Notes: generated by a model not told the origin, from the sequence alone. DNA of 64,000 bases from Streptomyces coffeae (GCF_016741875.1 NZ_JAERRF010000019.1:1-64000), one strand, 5' to 3'. Numbered from the stretch's first letter, positions 32,022 through 41,202 are shown. Program-made: numbers and translations.

Positions 32022-32441
32022 TCAGTGGGAAGCGGGTGGCTCCACGGGCAGCCCCGCCGAGCGCCACGCCTGGAAGCCGCCCACCAGGTCGGTCGCCCGC
32101 ACCAGCCCCAACTGCCGTAGGGAGACGGCCGCGAAGCTGGAGGCGTAGCCCTCGTTGCACACCACCACGACCGGCAGATCATGATGGGCGGCTTCCGGTA
32201 GCCGGTGGTCGCACTGCGGGTCGAGCCGCCACTCCAGCTCGTTCCGCTCGACGATCAGCGCCCCCGGGATGATGCCGTCGCGCTCTCGCAGCGCCGCGTA
32301 CCGGATGTCCACCAGCAGCCCGCCCGCGGCCCGGACGGCCGCTGCCTCGGCGGGGCCGAGCCGGTCAAGTCCCGCCCGGGCCTCGGCCAGCAGCTCGTCG
32401 ACGCTCCGTTGTGTTCGTTGTGTCCGTTGTGCGGTGCCCAT
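32022..32441 (-). CDS. Rhodanese-like sulfurtransferase
   Basis: This 139-residue single-domain rhodanese has the active-site cysteine at Cys95 in VVVCNEGYASS. A DIRYAALRERDGIIPGAL strand-turn matches the CH2A region. It should transfer sulfane sulfur or handle persulfides. It starts 3 bp after the cysteine dioxygenase stop, so the two are one operon in cysteine/sulfur catabolism. The N-terminal TQRTQR comes from a short coding repeat near 32400-32430. Confidence 0.88.
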   Translation of the reverse strand: MGTAQRTQRTQRSVDELLAEARAGLDRLGPAEAAAVRAAGGLLVDIRYAALRERDGIIPGALIVERNELEWRLDPQCDHRLPEAAHHDLPVVVVCNEGYASSFAAVSLRQLGLVRATDLVGGFQAWRSAGLPVEPPASH

Positions 32442-32444
32442 GGC

Positions 32445-33029
32445 TCAACCCCATTCCTCCGGCTGTTCGACCTGTTCCAGTCGCAGCACCTGACCGGTGC
32501 GGCTGTAACGCCGCATCAGCGGCAGCGGCGGGTAGTAGGCGTGCACCGAGACCGCGTGCCGCGTGGTGGACGTGTTGAGCACCTCATGGACATGGTGCGG
32601 GCCGAAGGCTCGGCCCCGTCCGGCGGGCAGCGGTCGCTCGCGGTCCACGCCATCGGCGAGTTCGAGGGTCTTCCAGCCCTCGGTGGGCAACCGCGCCGCG
32701 AGGGACTGTTCCATGAGCTCACCGGCGGCGGTGACAAGCGCGCCATGCGAGCCGCCGTGGTCGTGCCAGCCGGTGCCGGTGCCCGGGGGCCAGCCGATCA
32801 GCCATGCCTCACTGCCGCCCGGCCCCTCGAGCCGCAGCCAGGTGCGGTCCTCCGGGTCCAGGGGGAGCGAGGCGACCAGTTCGGTGTCGGCGGCCGTGCG
32901 GCGGGCGAAGTCCAGGAGGTCGGCCTCGGTGGGCGGGGCCGCCGGGCCGGGTTCCGCGACCGGGCGCGTCGGAGCGACGGGCGAGGCGGAGGAAGCCGAA
33001 GAAGGCGAGGGAATGCGTACATCGTGCAC
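32445..33029 (-). CDS. Cysteine dioxygenase (cupin)
   Basis: This 194-residue non-haem iron enzyme oxidises L-cysteine to cysteine sulfinate. The three-histidine iron site is visible as His89, His91 (WHDHGGSHG) and His148 (VHEVLN). The bacterial-type Gly-rich cupin core is intact, and the first 30 residues are a Ser/Pro/Ala-rich extension. The GTG at 33029 has AGGA about 8 bp upstream. A separate small Cys-rich leader frame ends 60 bp upstream and may set expression according to cysteinyl-tRNA supply. Confidence 0.9.
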   Translation of the reverse strand: MHDVRIPSPSSASSASPVAPTRPVAEPGPAAPPTEADLLDFARRTAADTELVASLPLDPEDRTWLRLEGPGGSEAWLIGWPPGTGTGWHDHGGSHGALVTAAGELMEQSLAARLPTEGWKTLELADGVDRERPLPAGRGRAFGPHHVHEVLNTSTTRHAVSVHAYYPPLPLMRRYSRTGQVLRLEQVEQPEEWG

Positions 33030-33089
33030 AGGAGCCGTCCTGAGTGATCGCGAAAGGAAGCACGGCCGGGCCGCGCGGAGACATGCGGA

Positions 33090-33179
33090 TCAACAGGACG
33101 GACGACACACACAGCCCGCATAGCGGACCAGGTCCAGATGGACCCTCCGCCAGAAGTGAGGCAAGCAGGTGTCAGTCAC
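33090..33179 (-). CDS. Cys-rich leader peptide, putative attenuator of cysteine dioxygenase
   Basis: This 29-residue frame ends in A-G-C-V-C-R-P-S-C and holds four cysteines, three of them in the last seven codons. The middle, RRVHLDLVRY, matches the pattern I recall for actinobacterial leader peptides in front of sulfur-metabolism genes (H-x-D-L-V-R followed by Cys). GTG 33179 lies 7 bp after a -10-like TTCACT, so translation is probably leaderless. The stop is 60 bp before the dioxygenase start. Ribosome stalling at the Cys codons when cysteine is scarce is the expected mechanism; this is inference. Confidence 0.7.
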   Translation of the reverse strand: MTDTCLPHFWRRVHLDLVRYAGCVCRPSC

Positions 33180-33186
33180 GCTCCGC

Positions 33187-33216
33187 AGTGAAGCATGCGC
33201 CGGAAGGAGAGGTCAA
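33187..33216 (-). promoter_or_regulatory. Putative promoter of the leader peptide-cysteine dioxygenase-rhodanese operon
   Basis: On the minus strand, TTGACC (33211-33216) and TTCACT (33187-33192) are separated by 18 bp. Transcription would start at or very near the leader-peptide GTG. Confidence 0.55.
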
Positions 33217-33293
33217 CCGCGCCGGTCGGCGCCGGGTCAGCGGCCGGGCACTCCGGCTGTCCGGCGCCGCCGGCGTCCGCCCCCACCCCCGCG

Positions 33294-35015
33294 CTACCGG
33301 CGCGTGGCCGCTTCCGTGTCCCGGGGCATCTCGCCCTGTGCCCTCGCCCCGCCCCGCAGCGCGTCCGCGCACGCGTACAGCTCGGCGGGCCGGACCCCGG
33401 ACAGGGCGGCGGCGAGATGACCGTCCGGCCGGACCAGCAGCACCGTATGGGCCGGCGCCCCCGGGTACTCCTCGGCGACCAGCAGCTCCGTCCGCATCGG
33501 CAGCGTGGAGACCGCGGCCGCCAGCCGCGGCATCAGCCCGGCCCGCATCCAGTGGCGGCGGTCCCACACTCCGGTCCCGGGAGCGACCAGCACCACCAGC
33601 AGCTCACGGCCCAGCCGTTCCCGCAGGGTCACGACCGAGCCGTCCGGCGCCGTCACCGGGACATCGTCGACCGGCGCGCCGAGTGCCGTGCCCACCGTGA
33701 CCGCGCCCGCGGGCGGCGCCGCGGGCGCCAGCGGCGAACGGCCGTAGACCGGCGGCGCGCCCAGCGGCCCGCCACCGAGGTGCCCGTCGGTGAGCAGCGC
33801 GTCATGGCCGCGCTCCCCGCCCGGCAGCACACTGCGCCGTACCGCGCGCCAGCCGCCCCACGCCCGCACCTGCGGGAGTGCCTGGTCGGCGGAGCGCAGC
33901 CGGGTGCCGACCGCCCCGCGCCGCTCCGTCTGATAGCTGTCGAGGAGGGCGTCCGAGGCGCCGTGGTGCCAGACGAGCGAGAGCTTCCAGGCGAGGTTGC
34001 CGACGTCCCGCAGTCCTTCCTCCAGCCCCTGGGTGCCGAGTGCGCCGAGCAGATGGGCCGCGTCTCCCGCCAGGAAGGCCCGGCCCACGCGCCAGCGCCG
34101 GGCGAGCCGGTGGTGCACGGTGTGCACACCGGTGTCCAGAAGCTCATAGGGGAGCGCGGAGTCCCCGCACCACCCCGCGAGGGTGTCGCGCACCCGGACC
34201 AGCAGGGCGTCGGGGGTGACGAGGTCCCGGCCGGGCGGAAGCAGCCAGTCGACACGCCACAGGCCGCGCGGCAGCGGACGCGCGGTCACTTCCGTGTCGA
34301 TGCTGCGCCACGGGGGCGAACGGTGCAGCAGGGCCTCGCCGGGCCAGGGGAGTTCGGCACGCAGCACGGCGACCGCGTGCCGCTCCACCGCCGTACGCCC
34401 GGGGAAGCGCACGCCGAGGGCCTTGCGGACGGCGGACCGGGGCCCGTCGCAGCCGACCAGATGGCTGCCCCGCCACCAGGTGGCCTGGGCGCCGCGGGTG
34501 CGCACGCTGACCCCGTGGGCGTCCTGTTCCAGGGCCTCGACCCGGGTGCCGGTGACGACGCGGACGAGGTCCTCGTCGCCGATGGCGGCCAGCGCGCCGC
34601 GCAGCGCCCGGGTGAGCTCATGCTGCGGCAGGTGCACCGGAGAGAGCGTGGCGGCGGCCCCGTCGTCCGGGGAACCGCCGTCCCGGCCGTCACCCTCACC
34701 GTCGCGGGTGCCGGGCAGGCGCGTACCGCGCCCGGAGCCGAAGAGGGCGCCCGGGGCCAGGGGAAGCTGCCGGACCAGCTGTCGCCGCCGCATGGTGCGC
34801 CAGCCGGTCCACGGCGCGGTACGGACCGCGGCCCGGCAGCCCAGCCGCTCCAGCAGGGCCGCGGTGTCCTGGCGCAGGACGACGGTGCGGGCGAGGCGGT
34901 TCTCGTCGGTGCCTACGGACTCGTCGAAGAGCACGACGGGCACGTCGTGACGGGCGAGGGCGAGGGCCAGGGTGAGTCCGACCGGGCCCGCCCCGGCGAT
35001 GATCACCGGGTCCAC
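33294..35015 (-). CDS. FAD-dependent monooxygenase (class A flavoprotein hydroxylase)
   Basis: This 573-residue protein resembles the PheA/TfdB phenol-hydroxylase family. It has the FAD dinucleotide motif GAGPVGLTLAL at residues about 7-17, GCDGPRSAVRKALG in the middle (DG motif), and GRAFLAGDAAHLLGALGTQGLEEGLRDVGNLAWKL (GD motif, split here for length). A thioredoxin-like C-terminal domain follows. The substrate is an unknown aromatic compound. GTG 35015 is preferred, with AGGAA about 8 bp upstream. The open frame continues to 35147, but that would run through the terminator hairpin of the glu operon. Confidence 0.85.
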   Translation of the reverse strand: MDPVIIAGAGPVGLTLALALARHDVPVVLFDESVGTDENRLARTVVLRQDTAALLERLGCRAAVRTAPWTGWRTMRRRQLVRQLPLAPGALFGSGRGTRLPGTRDGEGDGRDGGSPDDGAAATLSPVHLPQHELTRALRGALAAIGDEDLVRVVTGTRVEALEQDAHGVSVRTRGAQATWWRGSHLVGCDGPRSAVRKALGVRFPGRTAVERHAVAVLRAELPWPGEALLHRSPPWRSIDTEVTARPLPRGLWRVDWLLPPGRDLVTPDALLVRVRDTLAGWCGDSALPYELLDTGVHTVHHRLARRWRVGRAFLAGDAAHLLGALGTQGLEEGLRDVGNLAWKLSLVWHHGASDALLDSYQTERRGAVGTRLRSADQALPQVRAWGGWRAVRRSVLPGGERGHDALLTDGHLGGGPLGAPPVYGRSPLAPAAPPAGAVTVGTALGAPVDDVPVTAPDGSVVTLRERLGRELLVVLVAPGTGVWDRRHWMRAGLMPRLAAAVSTLPMRTELLVAEEYPGAPAHTVLLVRPDGHLAAALSGVRPAELYACADALRGGARAQGEMPRDTEAATRR

Positions 35016-35131
35016 GGCGCGGTTCCTGTGGCCCTGCGGGTCGTACGTGATGTACGGAAACTGGCAGTTGAAGCCCGGTGAGCGATCACAGAAAGCATGC
35101 AACCGACTGCGGGTGCCCGCGTCAAGCGACG

Positions 35132-35161
35132 AAGGGCGGTGGCGCACGCGCCACCGCCCTT
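35132..35161. terminator. Terminator of the gluABCD operon
   Basis: A perfect 13-bp stem (AAGGGCGGTGGCG and complement) with a CACG loop lies 24 bp after the gluD stop. Confidence 0.85.
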
Positions 35162-35185
35162 GGAGGACCCGGATGTGCCCGGTCG

Positions 35186-36115
35186 TCAGTCCGTCTTGCC
35201 GTCCGGGGCGTCCGTCGCGGTGAGGTCCGCGGCGGCGTCACCGGCGGCCAGCGGCTGGGCGGCGTCCGCGACCGGGATTCCGGTCTTGGTGCGCCGGCCG
35301 CGCCGCTCGATCCAGGTGGCCAGGGCGGAGAGTGCCATACACATCGCGATGTAGATGACACCGCCGACGACGATCATCGGGAAGTAGGGGTTCTCGTCGT
35401 TGACGACGATGTTCCCCGCCATCTCCTGGAGCGAGTACAGCAGCTCCTTGTAGGTGATGATGAAGCCGAGCGAGGTGTCCTTCAGTGTGACCACCAGCTG
35501 GCTGATGATGGTCGGCAGCATCGCCCGGACCGCCTGCGGGACCAGGACGGTCGTCATGACCTGGGTCTTGCTCATACCAAGGGCGTAGGCCGCCTCACGC
35601 TGCCCCTTGGGCACGGAGTTGATGCCCGCCCGCAGCACCTCGGCCTGCACCGTGCCGTTGTAGACGGTCAGACCGATGACCAGCGCCCAGAACTCGGTGC
35701 CGTCGCCCGTGAAGCCCAGATCGGACTTGTAGGTGAGGAAGAGCACCCACAGGGCGTAGATGGTGATCAGCAGCGGCACGGCCCGGAACAGCTCGATGAA
35801 GCCGGTCGCCAGCCACCGGACCGGCTTGTGGTCCGAGAGCCTGCCGACCGCCAGCAGGGCGCCGAGGATCAGCGACAGCACCGCCGCCAGGGCGAACACC
35901 TTGAGCGTGGTCAGCACACCGTCGCGGATATTGGTGCGCACACCCGCGTTGTTGAAGATGTTCCACATCTCCGGCTCGAACTGGCCCTTGGCGTTCAGGC
36001 GCAGTACGGCGAAGACGACGATGCCGAGGACGGCCAGCACACCGACGACCGAGAAGATCCGGTTACGGATCCGGGCCTTGGGGCCGGGGGCGTCGTACAG
36101 GACGCTCGAGCTCAT
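35186..36115 (-). CDS. gluD: Glutamate ABC transporter permease GluD
   Basis: This 309-residue inner-membrane permease of the polar amino acid family has an N-terminal helix (about residues 22-42) and four to five more. The coupling EAA loop EAAYALGMSKTQVMTTVLVPQA contacts the ATPase. A charged, Ala/Asp-rich C-terminal tail of about 35 residues follows the last helix. The ATG overlaps the gluC stop (ATGA). With GluA, GluB and GluC it forms a glutamate importer. Confidence 0.95.
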   Translation of the reverse strand: MSSSVLYDAPGPKARIRNRIFSVVGVLAVLGIVVFAVLRLNAKGQFEPEMWNIFNNAGVRTNIRDGVLTTLKVFALAAVLSLILGALLAVGRLSDHKPVRWLATGFIELFRAVPLLITIYALWVLFLTYKSDLGFTGDGTEFWALVIGLTVYNGTVQAEVLRAGINSVPKGQREAAYALGMSKTQVMTTVLVPQAVRAMLPTIISQLVVTLKDTSLGFIITYKELLYSLQEMAGNIVVNDENPYFPMIVVGGVIYIAMCMALSALATWIERRGRRTKTGIPVADAAQPLAAGDAAADLTATDAPDGKTD

Positions 36116-36759
36116 CGGGCCACCTCCAGGCGGCGCTCCAGCAGTCGGAAGACACCGCTGATGGTGAAGGTGATGACCAGGTAGGCCAGGGCGATCCACA
36201 GGAAGATCCAGCCGATCGCGTAACCCTTGTCGCTCAGCAGCTTCGACACGCTGAACAACTCACTGACGCTGAACGCGCCGGCGATGGCCGAGTTCTTGGT
36301 GAGTGCGATGAAGATGCTGCTCAAGGGGGGAATCACGGTTCGGGTGGCCTGTGGCAGGACGATCATCCGCAGGGTCTGGGAAAAGGTCAGCCCCAGGCTG
36401 CGGGCGGCCTCCGCCTGGCCGAGCGGCACGGTGTTGATACCGGACCGCACGGCCTCGCAGACGAAGGACGACGTGTAGCAGCCCAGCGCTCCCATCGCGA
36501 GGACGAACGGGCTCGTCCCCGGAAAGAAGATCTGGGGGATCACGAAGAACGCGATCAGGAACAGCAGGGTCAGCGGGGTGTTGCGCAGCAGGGTGACCCA
36601 TGCCGTGCCGAAGGCGCGCAACGGCGGAATGGGGGACACCCTAAAGCCGGCTATGAGAATGCCCAGGACAAGAGCGAGCACCGCGCTGGCCGCCGTGATG
36701 GCAAGGGTTCCCAGGAACCCTTCACGGAACTCGGGCAAGTGATCGAGGAGTACGTTCAT
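36112..36759 (-). CDS. gluC: Glutamate ABC transporter permease GluC
   Basis: This 215-residue permease has five predicted membrane helices and the EAA motif AEAARSLGLTFSQTLRMIVLPQA. It pairs with GluD as a heterodimer. The start has GGAGA a few bases upstream, and the end is translationally coupled to gluD. An 86-bp gap separates it from gluB. Confidence 0.95.
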   Translation of the reverse strand: MNVLLDHLPEFREGFLGTLAITAASAVLALVLGILIAGFRVSPIPPLRAFGTAWVTLLRNTPLTLLFLIAFFVIPQIFFPGTSPFVLAMGALGCYTSSFVCEAVRSGINTVPLGQAEAARSLGLTFSQTLRMIVLPQATRTVIPPLSSIFIALTKNSAIAGAFSVSELFSVSKLLSDKGYAIGWIFLWIALAYLVITFTISGVFRLLERRLEVAR

Positions 36760-36845
36760 CGATTCTCCGCGGTAGCGGTCAGGTCAGCGGCGTGCGGAGC
36801 GCACCGGCTTCGAGGGCGAACGGGGATCCTGCTTGACGCGCTGGC

Positions 36846-37754
36846 TCAGTAGCGCGGCAGCGGGGTCTTCGGCGCGACGTAGGACGAGCCGGACTTGCCG
36901 AGCGTGCCGTCGTACGCCTTCTTGTAGTCGCCGTTCTTGATGTGCTTCTCGAGCGCGTCGGTGATCGCGTCGCGAAGCGCCTTGTCGTTCTTGTCCATGC
37001 CGACGCCGTAGGGCTCCTTGGTGAACGGCTTGCCGACCACCTTGAGCTTGCTGGGCCGCTGGGCCGCGTAGCCCTTGAGGATCGCGTCATCGGTGGTGAC
37101 CGCGTCGACCTGGCCGTCGAGGAGCTGCTTGACGCAGAGCGAGTACTTGCCCAGCTCGGTGGTCTTGGCGCCGTACTTCGACTTCTTGATCTCCTGGAGC
37201 GGAGTGGAGCCGACGATCGAGCAGACCTTCTTGCCCTTGACGGCGTCCGGTCCGGTGATGCCCTTCTCGTCCTTGCGGACCAGGAGGTCGGCGCCGGCCT
37301 CGTAGTACGGGCCCGCGAAGCCGACCTGCTTCTTGCGCTCGTCGTTGATGGTGTAGGTGCCGACGTAGTAGTCGACCTGGCCCTTGGAGATCGAGGTCTC
37401 ACGGACGTTGGAGTCGACCGTCTTGAACTCGATCTGCTTCTCGGAGAAGCCGAGGTCGGCGGCGACCATCTTGGCGATCTCGATGTCGAAACCGGTGCGC
37501 TTGCCCGCGGTGTCCACGAAGCCGAGGTAGGGCTGGTCGGCCTTGGCGCCGATGATCAGCTTGCCGCGCTTCTGCGCCTTCTTCAGGGTCGGCGAGTCCA
37601 GCTTCACGTTCTTGGCGACCTTGTAGGTGCCGGTCTTGACGTCGCCGCCCTTCGGCTTGTCACCGGCGGTGCCGGAATCTCCGCCACAGGCGGTCGCCGT
37701 CGCTGCCAGCGCGAGTACCACCGTGGCCGCCGCGGCCGTCTTACGCATGCTCAT
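36846..37754 (-). CDS. gluB: Glutamate-binding lipoprotein GluB
   Basis: This solute-binding lipoprotein of about 302 residues has a signal peptide and a lipobox ending A-T-A-C-G-G (lipidated Cys23). The SBP_bac_3 fold follows, with GFDIEIAKMVA and TTDDAILKGY segments. ATG 37754 is preferred because AAGGG lies 9 bp upstream. The ATG at 37763 would have no room for an RBS. It captures extracellular glutamate for GluCD-GluA and lies 102 bp after gluA. Confidence 0.95.
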   Translation of the reverse strand: MSMRKTAAAATVVLALAATATACGGDSGTAGDKPKGGDVKTGTYKVAKNVKLDSPTLKKAQKRGKLIIGAKADQPYLGFVDTAGKRTGFDIEIAKMVAADLGFSEKQIEFKTVDSNVRETSISKGQVDYYVGTYTINDERKKQVGFAGPYYEAGADLLVRKDEKGITGPDAVKGKKVCSIVGSTPLQEIKKSKYGAKTTELGKYSLCVKQLLDGQVDAVTTDDAILKGYAAQRPSKLKVVGKPFTKEPYGVGMDKNDKALRDAITDALEKHIKNGDYKKAYDGTLGKSGSSYVAPKTPLPRY

Positions 37755-37865
37755 GGTGCCCATCCCTTTTGGTTCAGTACGTCGTCTCGGACGTCGTGTG
37801 AGTACGTCGTCTCCATTGCGACATCGCGGAATACGGGTCGGCGGCCTGGGGGAGCCACCGGGTGA

Positions 37866-38642
37866 TCAGTGGTGAAGGATCTTCGACAGGAAGTCCTTCG
37901 CCCGGTCGCTGCGGGGGTTGTTGAAGAACTGCTCGGGCTCGGCCTCTTCGACGATGCGCCCGTCGGCCATGAAGACCACCCGGTTCGCCGCGGAGCGCGC
38001 GAAGCCCATCTCGTGGGTGACGACGACCATCGTCATCCCGTCTCTGGCGAGTTGCTGCATGACCTCCAGCACCTCGTTGATCATCTCCGGGTCGAGCGCC
38101 GAGGTGGGCTCGTCGAAGAGCATCACCTTCGGGTCCATGGCCAGCGCGCGGGCGATCGCCACACGCTGCTGCTGGCCGCCGGAGAGCTGGGCGGGGTACT
38201 TGTCGGCCTGTGTGCCCACACCCACCCGGTCGAGCAGCTTGCGGGCCTTGTCCTCGGCGGCCTTCTTGTCCGTTTTGCGGACCTTGAGCTGCCCCAGCAT
38301 CACGTTCTCGAGCACCGTCTTGTGCGCGAAGAGGTTGAAGGACTGGAAGACCATGCCCACATCGGCGCGCAGCCGAGCGAGCTCCTTGCCCTCCTGGGGC
38401 AGCGGCTTGCCGTCGATCGTGATGGATCCGGCGTCGATCGTCTCCAGCCGGTTGATCGTCCGGCACAGCGTGGACTTACCGGACCCGGAGGGTCCGATCA
38501 CCACGACCACTTCGCCCCGGGCGATGGTCAGGTCGATGTCCTGGAGTACATGCAGCGCGCCGAAGTGCTTGTTGACTCCTGACAGCGCAACCAACGCGTT
38601 CGTCGCCGGTGTGGCGTCCTTGGTCACCGATACTTCGCTCAT
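37866..38642 (-). CDS. gluA: Glutamate ABC transporter ATPase GluA
   Basis: This 258-residue ATPase has Walker A GPSGSGKST, signature LSGGQQQRVAIARAL, Walker B VMLFDEPTSALDPE and an H-loop VTHEMGFARS. It powers glutamate import. It is the first gene of the operon and diverges from the sensor-regulator genes gluR-gluK. Confidence 0.96.
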   Translation of the reverse strand: MSEVSVTKDATPATNALVALSGVNKHFGALHVLQDIDLTIARGEVVVVIGPSGSGKSTLCRTINRLETIDAGSITIDGKPLPQEGKELARLRADVGMVFQSFNLFAHKTVLENVMLGQLKVRKTDKKAAEDKARKLLDRVGVGTQADKYPAQLSGGQQQRVAIARALAMDPKVMLFDEPTSALDPEMINEVLEVMQQLARDGMTMVVVTHEMGFARSAANRVVFMADGRIVEEAEPEQFFNNPRSDRAKDFLSKILHH

Positions 38643-38968
38643 CGGCGTCTCGCTCCGTCCTCCTCGGTTGGGAGGACATTAATGAGCTGTCTCGACCAGC
38701 GTCATTACATCTGAGCGGAAATTGAGGATAACGATATGGCCGCAACCGGATACTCTCTGTGAAGGGGTCGCGACCTTGTCGTACCGGCTACATAACGGAA
38801 ACCACTGTGTGACCGAAAGCGTCTTGACGACCGGGCGTCGATCGGCGTGGATGCCCTGTGGCCATGTTCGTGGTCCGGGTGTACGGGGCGCCAGCCCCTC
38901 CATGAATTTTTGTGATTCCTTGAGCGACGAAGTGATGAATCGAGCGATGAAGGTGGTGCGGGGATCCG
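38643..38968. other. Divergent gluA/gluR control region
   Basis: This 326-bp non-coding stretch contains a notably AT-rich patch (38670-38770) relative to the rest of the window. It should hold the gluA promoter on the minus strand, the gluR promoter on the plus strand, and GluR binding sites. No clear direct-repeat operator could be assigned by eye. Confidence 0.6.
38704..38731 (-). promoter_or_regulatory. Candidate gluA promoter
   Basis: On the minus strand, TTATCC (38726-38731) and TGTAAT (38704-38709) are 16 bp apart, about 60 bp before the gluA start. Confidence 0.35.
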
Positions 38969-39679
38969 GTGAGACTGCTGCTCGTCGAGGACGACAACCA
39001 TGTCGCCGCGGCCCTGTCCGCAGTGCTGTCCCGGCACGGCTTCGACGTCACCCACGCGCGCAGCGGTGAGGAGGCGCTCCAGGCGCTGCTGCCCGACTCC
39101 GGCGCGCCCTTCGGCGTTGTCCTCCTCGATCTCGGCCTGCCGGACCAGGACGGCTTCGAGGTGTGCGGCCGGATCCGCAAGCGCACCACCACTCCCGTGA
39201 TCATGGTGACCGCGCGGGCGGATGTGCGCTCGCGCATCCACGGCCTCAACCTCGGCGCCGACGACTATGTGGTGAAGCCCTACGACACCATGGAGCTGCT
39301 GGCCCGTATCCACGCCGTCAGCCGCCGCACCGCCCAACCGGATCCCGCGGTCCCCGCCGAAGAGCCCGCGGGCGGCCCCCAGCCGCCGCTGCGGCTCGGC
39401 CCCGTGACCATCGAACTGCCCACCCGCCAGGTGGTGGTGGACGGGGTCTCCGTCTCGCTCACCCGCAAGGAGTTCGACCTGCTGGCGCTGCTCGCCCAGC
39501 GCCCCGGGGTGGTCTTCCGCCGGGAGCAGATCATCAGCCAGGTGTGGCGCACCAGTTGGGAGGGGACGGGGCGCACCCTGGAGGTGCACATCGCCTCCCT
39601 CCGCTCCAAGCTGCGGATGCCCGCGCTGATAGAGACGGTCCGCGGGGTGGGCTACCGCCTCGTCGTCCCGGCCTCCTGA
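38969..39679 (+). CDS. gluR: GluR: OmpR/PhoB-family response regulator
   Basis: This 236-residue regulator has an N-terminal receiver with phospho-acceptor Asp54 (VVLLDLGLPDQDG) and Lys in VVKPYD. A C-terminal winged-helix DNA-binding domain fills residues about 140-232 (LTRKEFDLLALLAQRPG, RTLEVHIASLRSKL). In S. coelicolor GluR-GluK senses glutamate and controls the divergent gluABCD operon, an arrangement kept here. GTG 38969 has GGGGAT upstream. gluK follows after 19 bp. Confidence 0.93.
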   Translation: MRLLLVEDDNHVAAALSAVLSRHGFDVTHARSGEEALQALLPDSGAPFGVVLLDLGLPDQDGFEVCGRIRKRTTTPVIMVTARADVRSRIHGLNLGADDYVVKPYDTMELLARIHAVSRRTAQPDPAVPAEEPAGGPQPPLRLGPVTIELPTRQVVVDGVSVSLTRKEFDLLALLAQRPGVVFRREQIISQVWRTSWEGTGRTLEVHIASLRSKLRMPALIETVRGVGYRLVVPAS

Positions 39680-39698
39680 ACGGCACGGGGAACCCTGG

Positions 39699-41126
39699 GT
39701 GCGCACTCGACTTCTTCCGCTGCTCATCGTCCTCATGGCGGGCGTGCTGCTCGCGCTGGGCTTCCCGCTGGCCGGAAGCCTGGCCGCGCGCGAACAGCAG
39801 CGGGTGGTCGTCGACCGGATCGACGACACCGCGCGGTTCGCCGCGCTGGCCCAGTTCGTCACCGCCGGGCCCTCGGACGCGGCCACCCCCGACGGGGACG
39901 AGCGCCGGGAGACCCTGCGCTCCGAACTCAAGCGTTACTACGACCTGTACGGCATCAAGGCCGGCGTCTTCTTCCGCGACCGGGACGCCCCTCCCATGGC
40001 CGAGGCGCCCGGGGGCTGGCGGCTGCCCCGCACCGGCGACGGCGCCGAGGCGTTCGACGAGGCCCTCGCCGGGCGCCGCAGCCACGATCCGCACCAGGTG
40101 TGGCCCTGGCAGCGGGGGAGGCTCACCGTGGCGTCGCCCGTCGTCCGGGACGGGGACGTGGTGGCCGTTGTCGTCACCGACTCGCCCACCGGGCAGATGC
40201 GGTCGCGCATCCTGCACGGCTGGCTGCTGATCGGCGCGGGCGAGGCCGCCGCGATGCTGCTGGCGGTGAGTGCGGCCTTCCGGCTCACCGGCTGGGTGCT
40301 GCGGCCGGTACGCGTCCTGGACACGGCCACCCACGACATCGCGACCGGCCGGATGCAGTCACGGGTCGCGGCCGCCTCCGGACCGCCCGAGCTGCGCCGA
40401 CTGGCCCGTTCGTTCAACGAGATGGCGGACAACGTCGAGGAAGTCCTCGAGCAGCAGCGGGCGTTCGTCGCCGACGCCTCCCACCAGCTGCGCAATCCGT
40501 TGTCCGCACTGCTGCTGCGGATCGAGCTGCTGGCGCTGGAACTGCCCCCCGGGCACGAGGAGATCGCCTCGGTGCGCACCGAGGGCAAGCGGCTGGCCAG
40601 CGTCCTCGACGACCTCCTGGACCTGGCTCTGGCCGAGCACTCCGCCGCGGACCTTCGGGTCACCGACATCGCCGAACTGGCGGCGGACCGGGTCGGCGCC
40701 TGGCTTCCCGTCGCCGAGCGGGAGGAGGTCGGCCTCGCGTACACCGGCCCCGCGGCGGTCACCGGCTGGGCCGACCCGGTGGCCCTGTCCAGCGCGCTGG
40801 ACGCCGTGGTGGACAACGCCCTGAAGTTCACGCCCGATGGGTCCCATGTGGAGGTCTCGGCGCGCACGGAAGGCGACACTGTCGCCATCACCGTGGCCGA
40901 CGGCGGCCCCGGGCTGACCGAGGACGAACTGGCCCGGATCGGCGACCGCTTCTGGCGCAGCAGCCGCCACCAGAACGTCTCGGGCTCGGGCCTGGGCCTG
41001 TCCATCACCCGCGCCCTGCTGGCCGCGGGCGGGGCCACGATCGCCTACGCCCCCAATGAACCGCGCGGGCTGCGCGTCACCATCACCGTTCCGCGCACCG
41101 AGCCCCAGGGCCCGGCCGGGGCCTGA
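39699..41126 (+). CDS. gluK: GluK: membrane sensor histidine kinase
   Basis: This 475-residue kinase has an N-terminal transmembrane helix (about residues 5-28), an extracytoplasmic sensor of about 140 residues, and a second helix near 172-194. A HAMP domain follows, then a HisKA H-box with His262 (SHQLRNPLSALL) and a HATPase_c domain with GSGLGLSI. The extracellular domain would detect glutamate directly or through the transporter. The start is a GTG, and it is co-transcribed with gluR. Confidence 0.93.
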   Translation: MRTRLLPLLIVLMAGVLLALGFPLAGSLAAREQQRVVVDRIDDTARFAALAQFVTAGPSDAATPDGDERRETLRSELKRYYDLYGIKAGVFFRDRDAPPMAEAPGGWRLPRTGDGAEAFDEALAGRRSHDPHQVWPWQRGRLTVASPVVRDGDVVAVVVTDSPTGQMRSRILHGWLLIGAGEAAAMLLAVSAAFRLTGWVLRPVRVLDTATHDIATGRMQSRVAAASGPPELRRLARSFNEMADNVEEVLEQQRAFVADASHQLRNPLSALLLRIELLALELPPGHEEIASVRTEGKRLASVLDDLLDLALAEHSAADLRVTDIAELAADRVGAWLPVAEREEVGLAYTGPAAVTGWADPVALSSALDAVVDNALKFTPDGSHVEVSARTEGDTVAITVADGGPGLTEDELARIGDRFWRSSRHQNVSGSGLGLSITRALLAAGGATIAYAPNEPRGLRVTITVPRTEPQGPAGA

Positions 41127-41202
41127 CCGGGGACGGGCGCGGGCCAGGGCGTGGCCGACGGGCCACGGCGTGACCGATACGGGCCATGGCCTGACCGAGG
41201 GA

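Noticed and set aside
35016..35147. N-terminal extension of the FAD monooxygenase
   Set aside because: The extension overlaps the perfect gluD terminator hairpin, and a GTG with an RBS at 35015 directly precedes the FAD motif.
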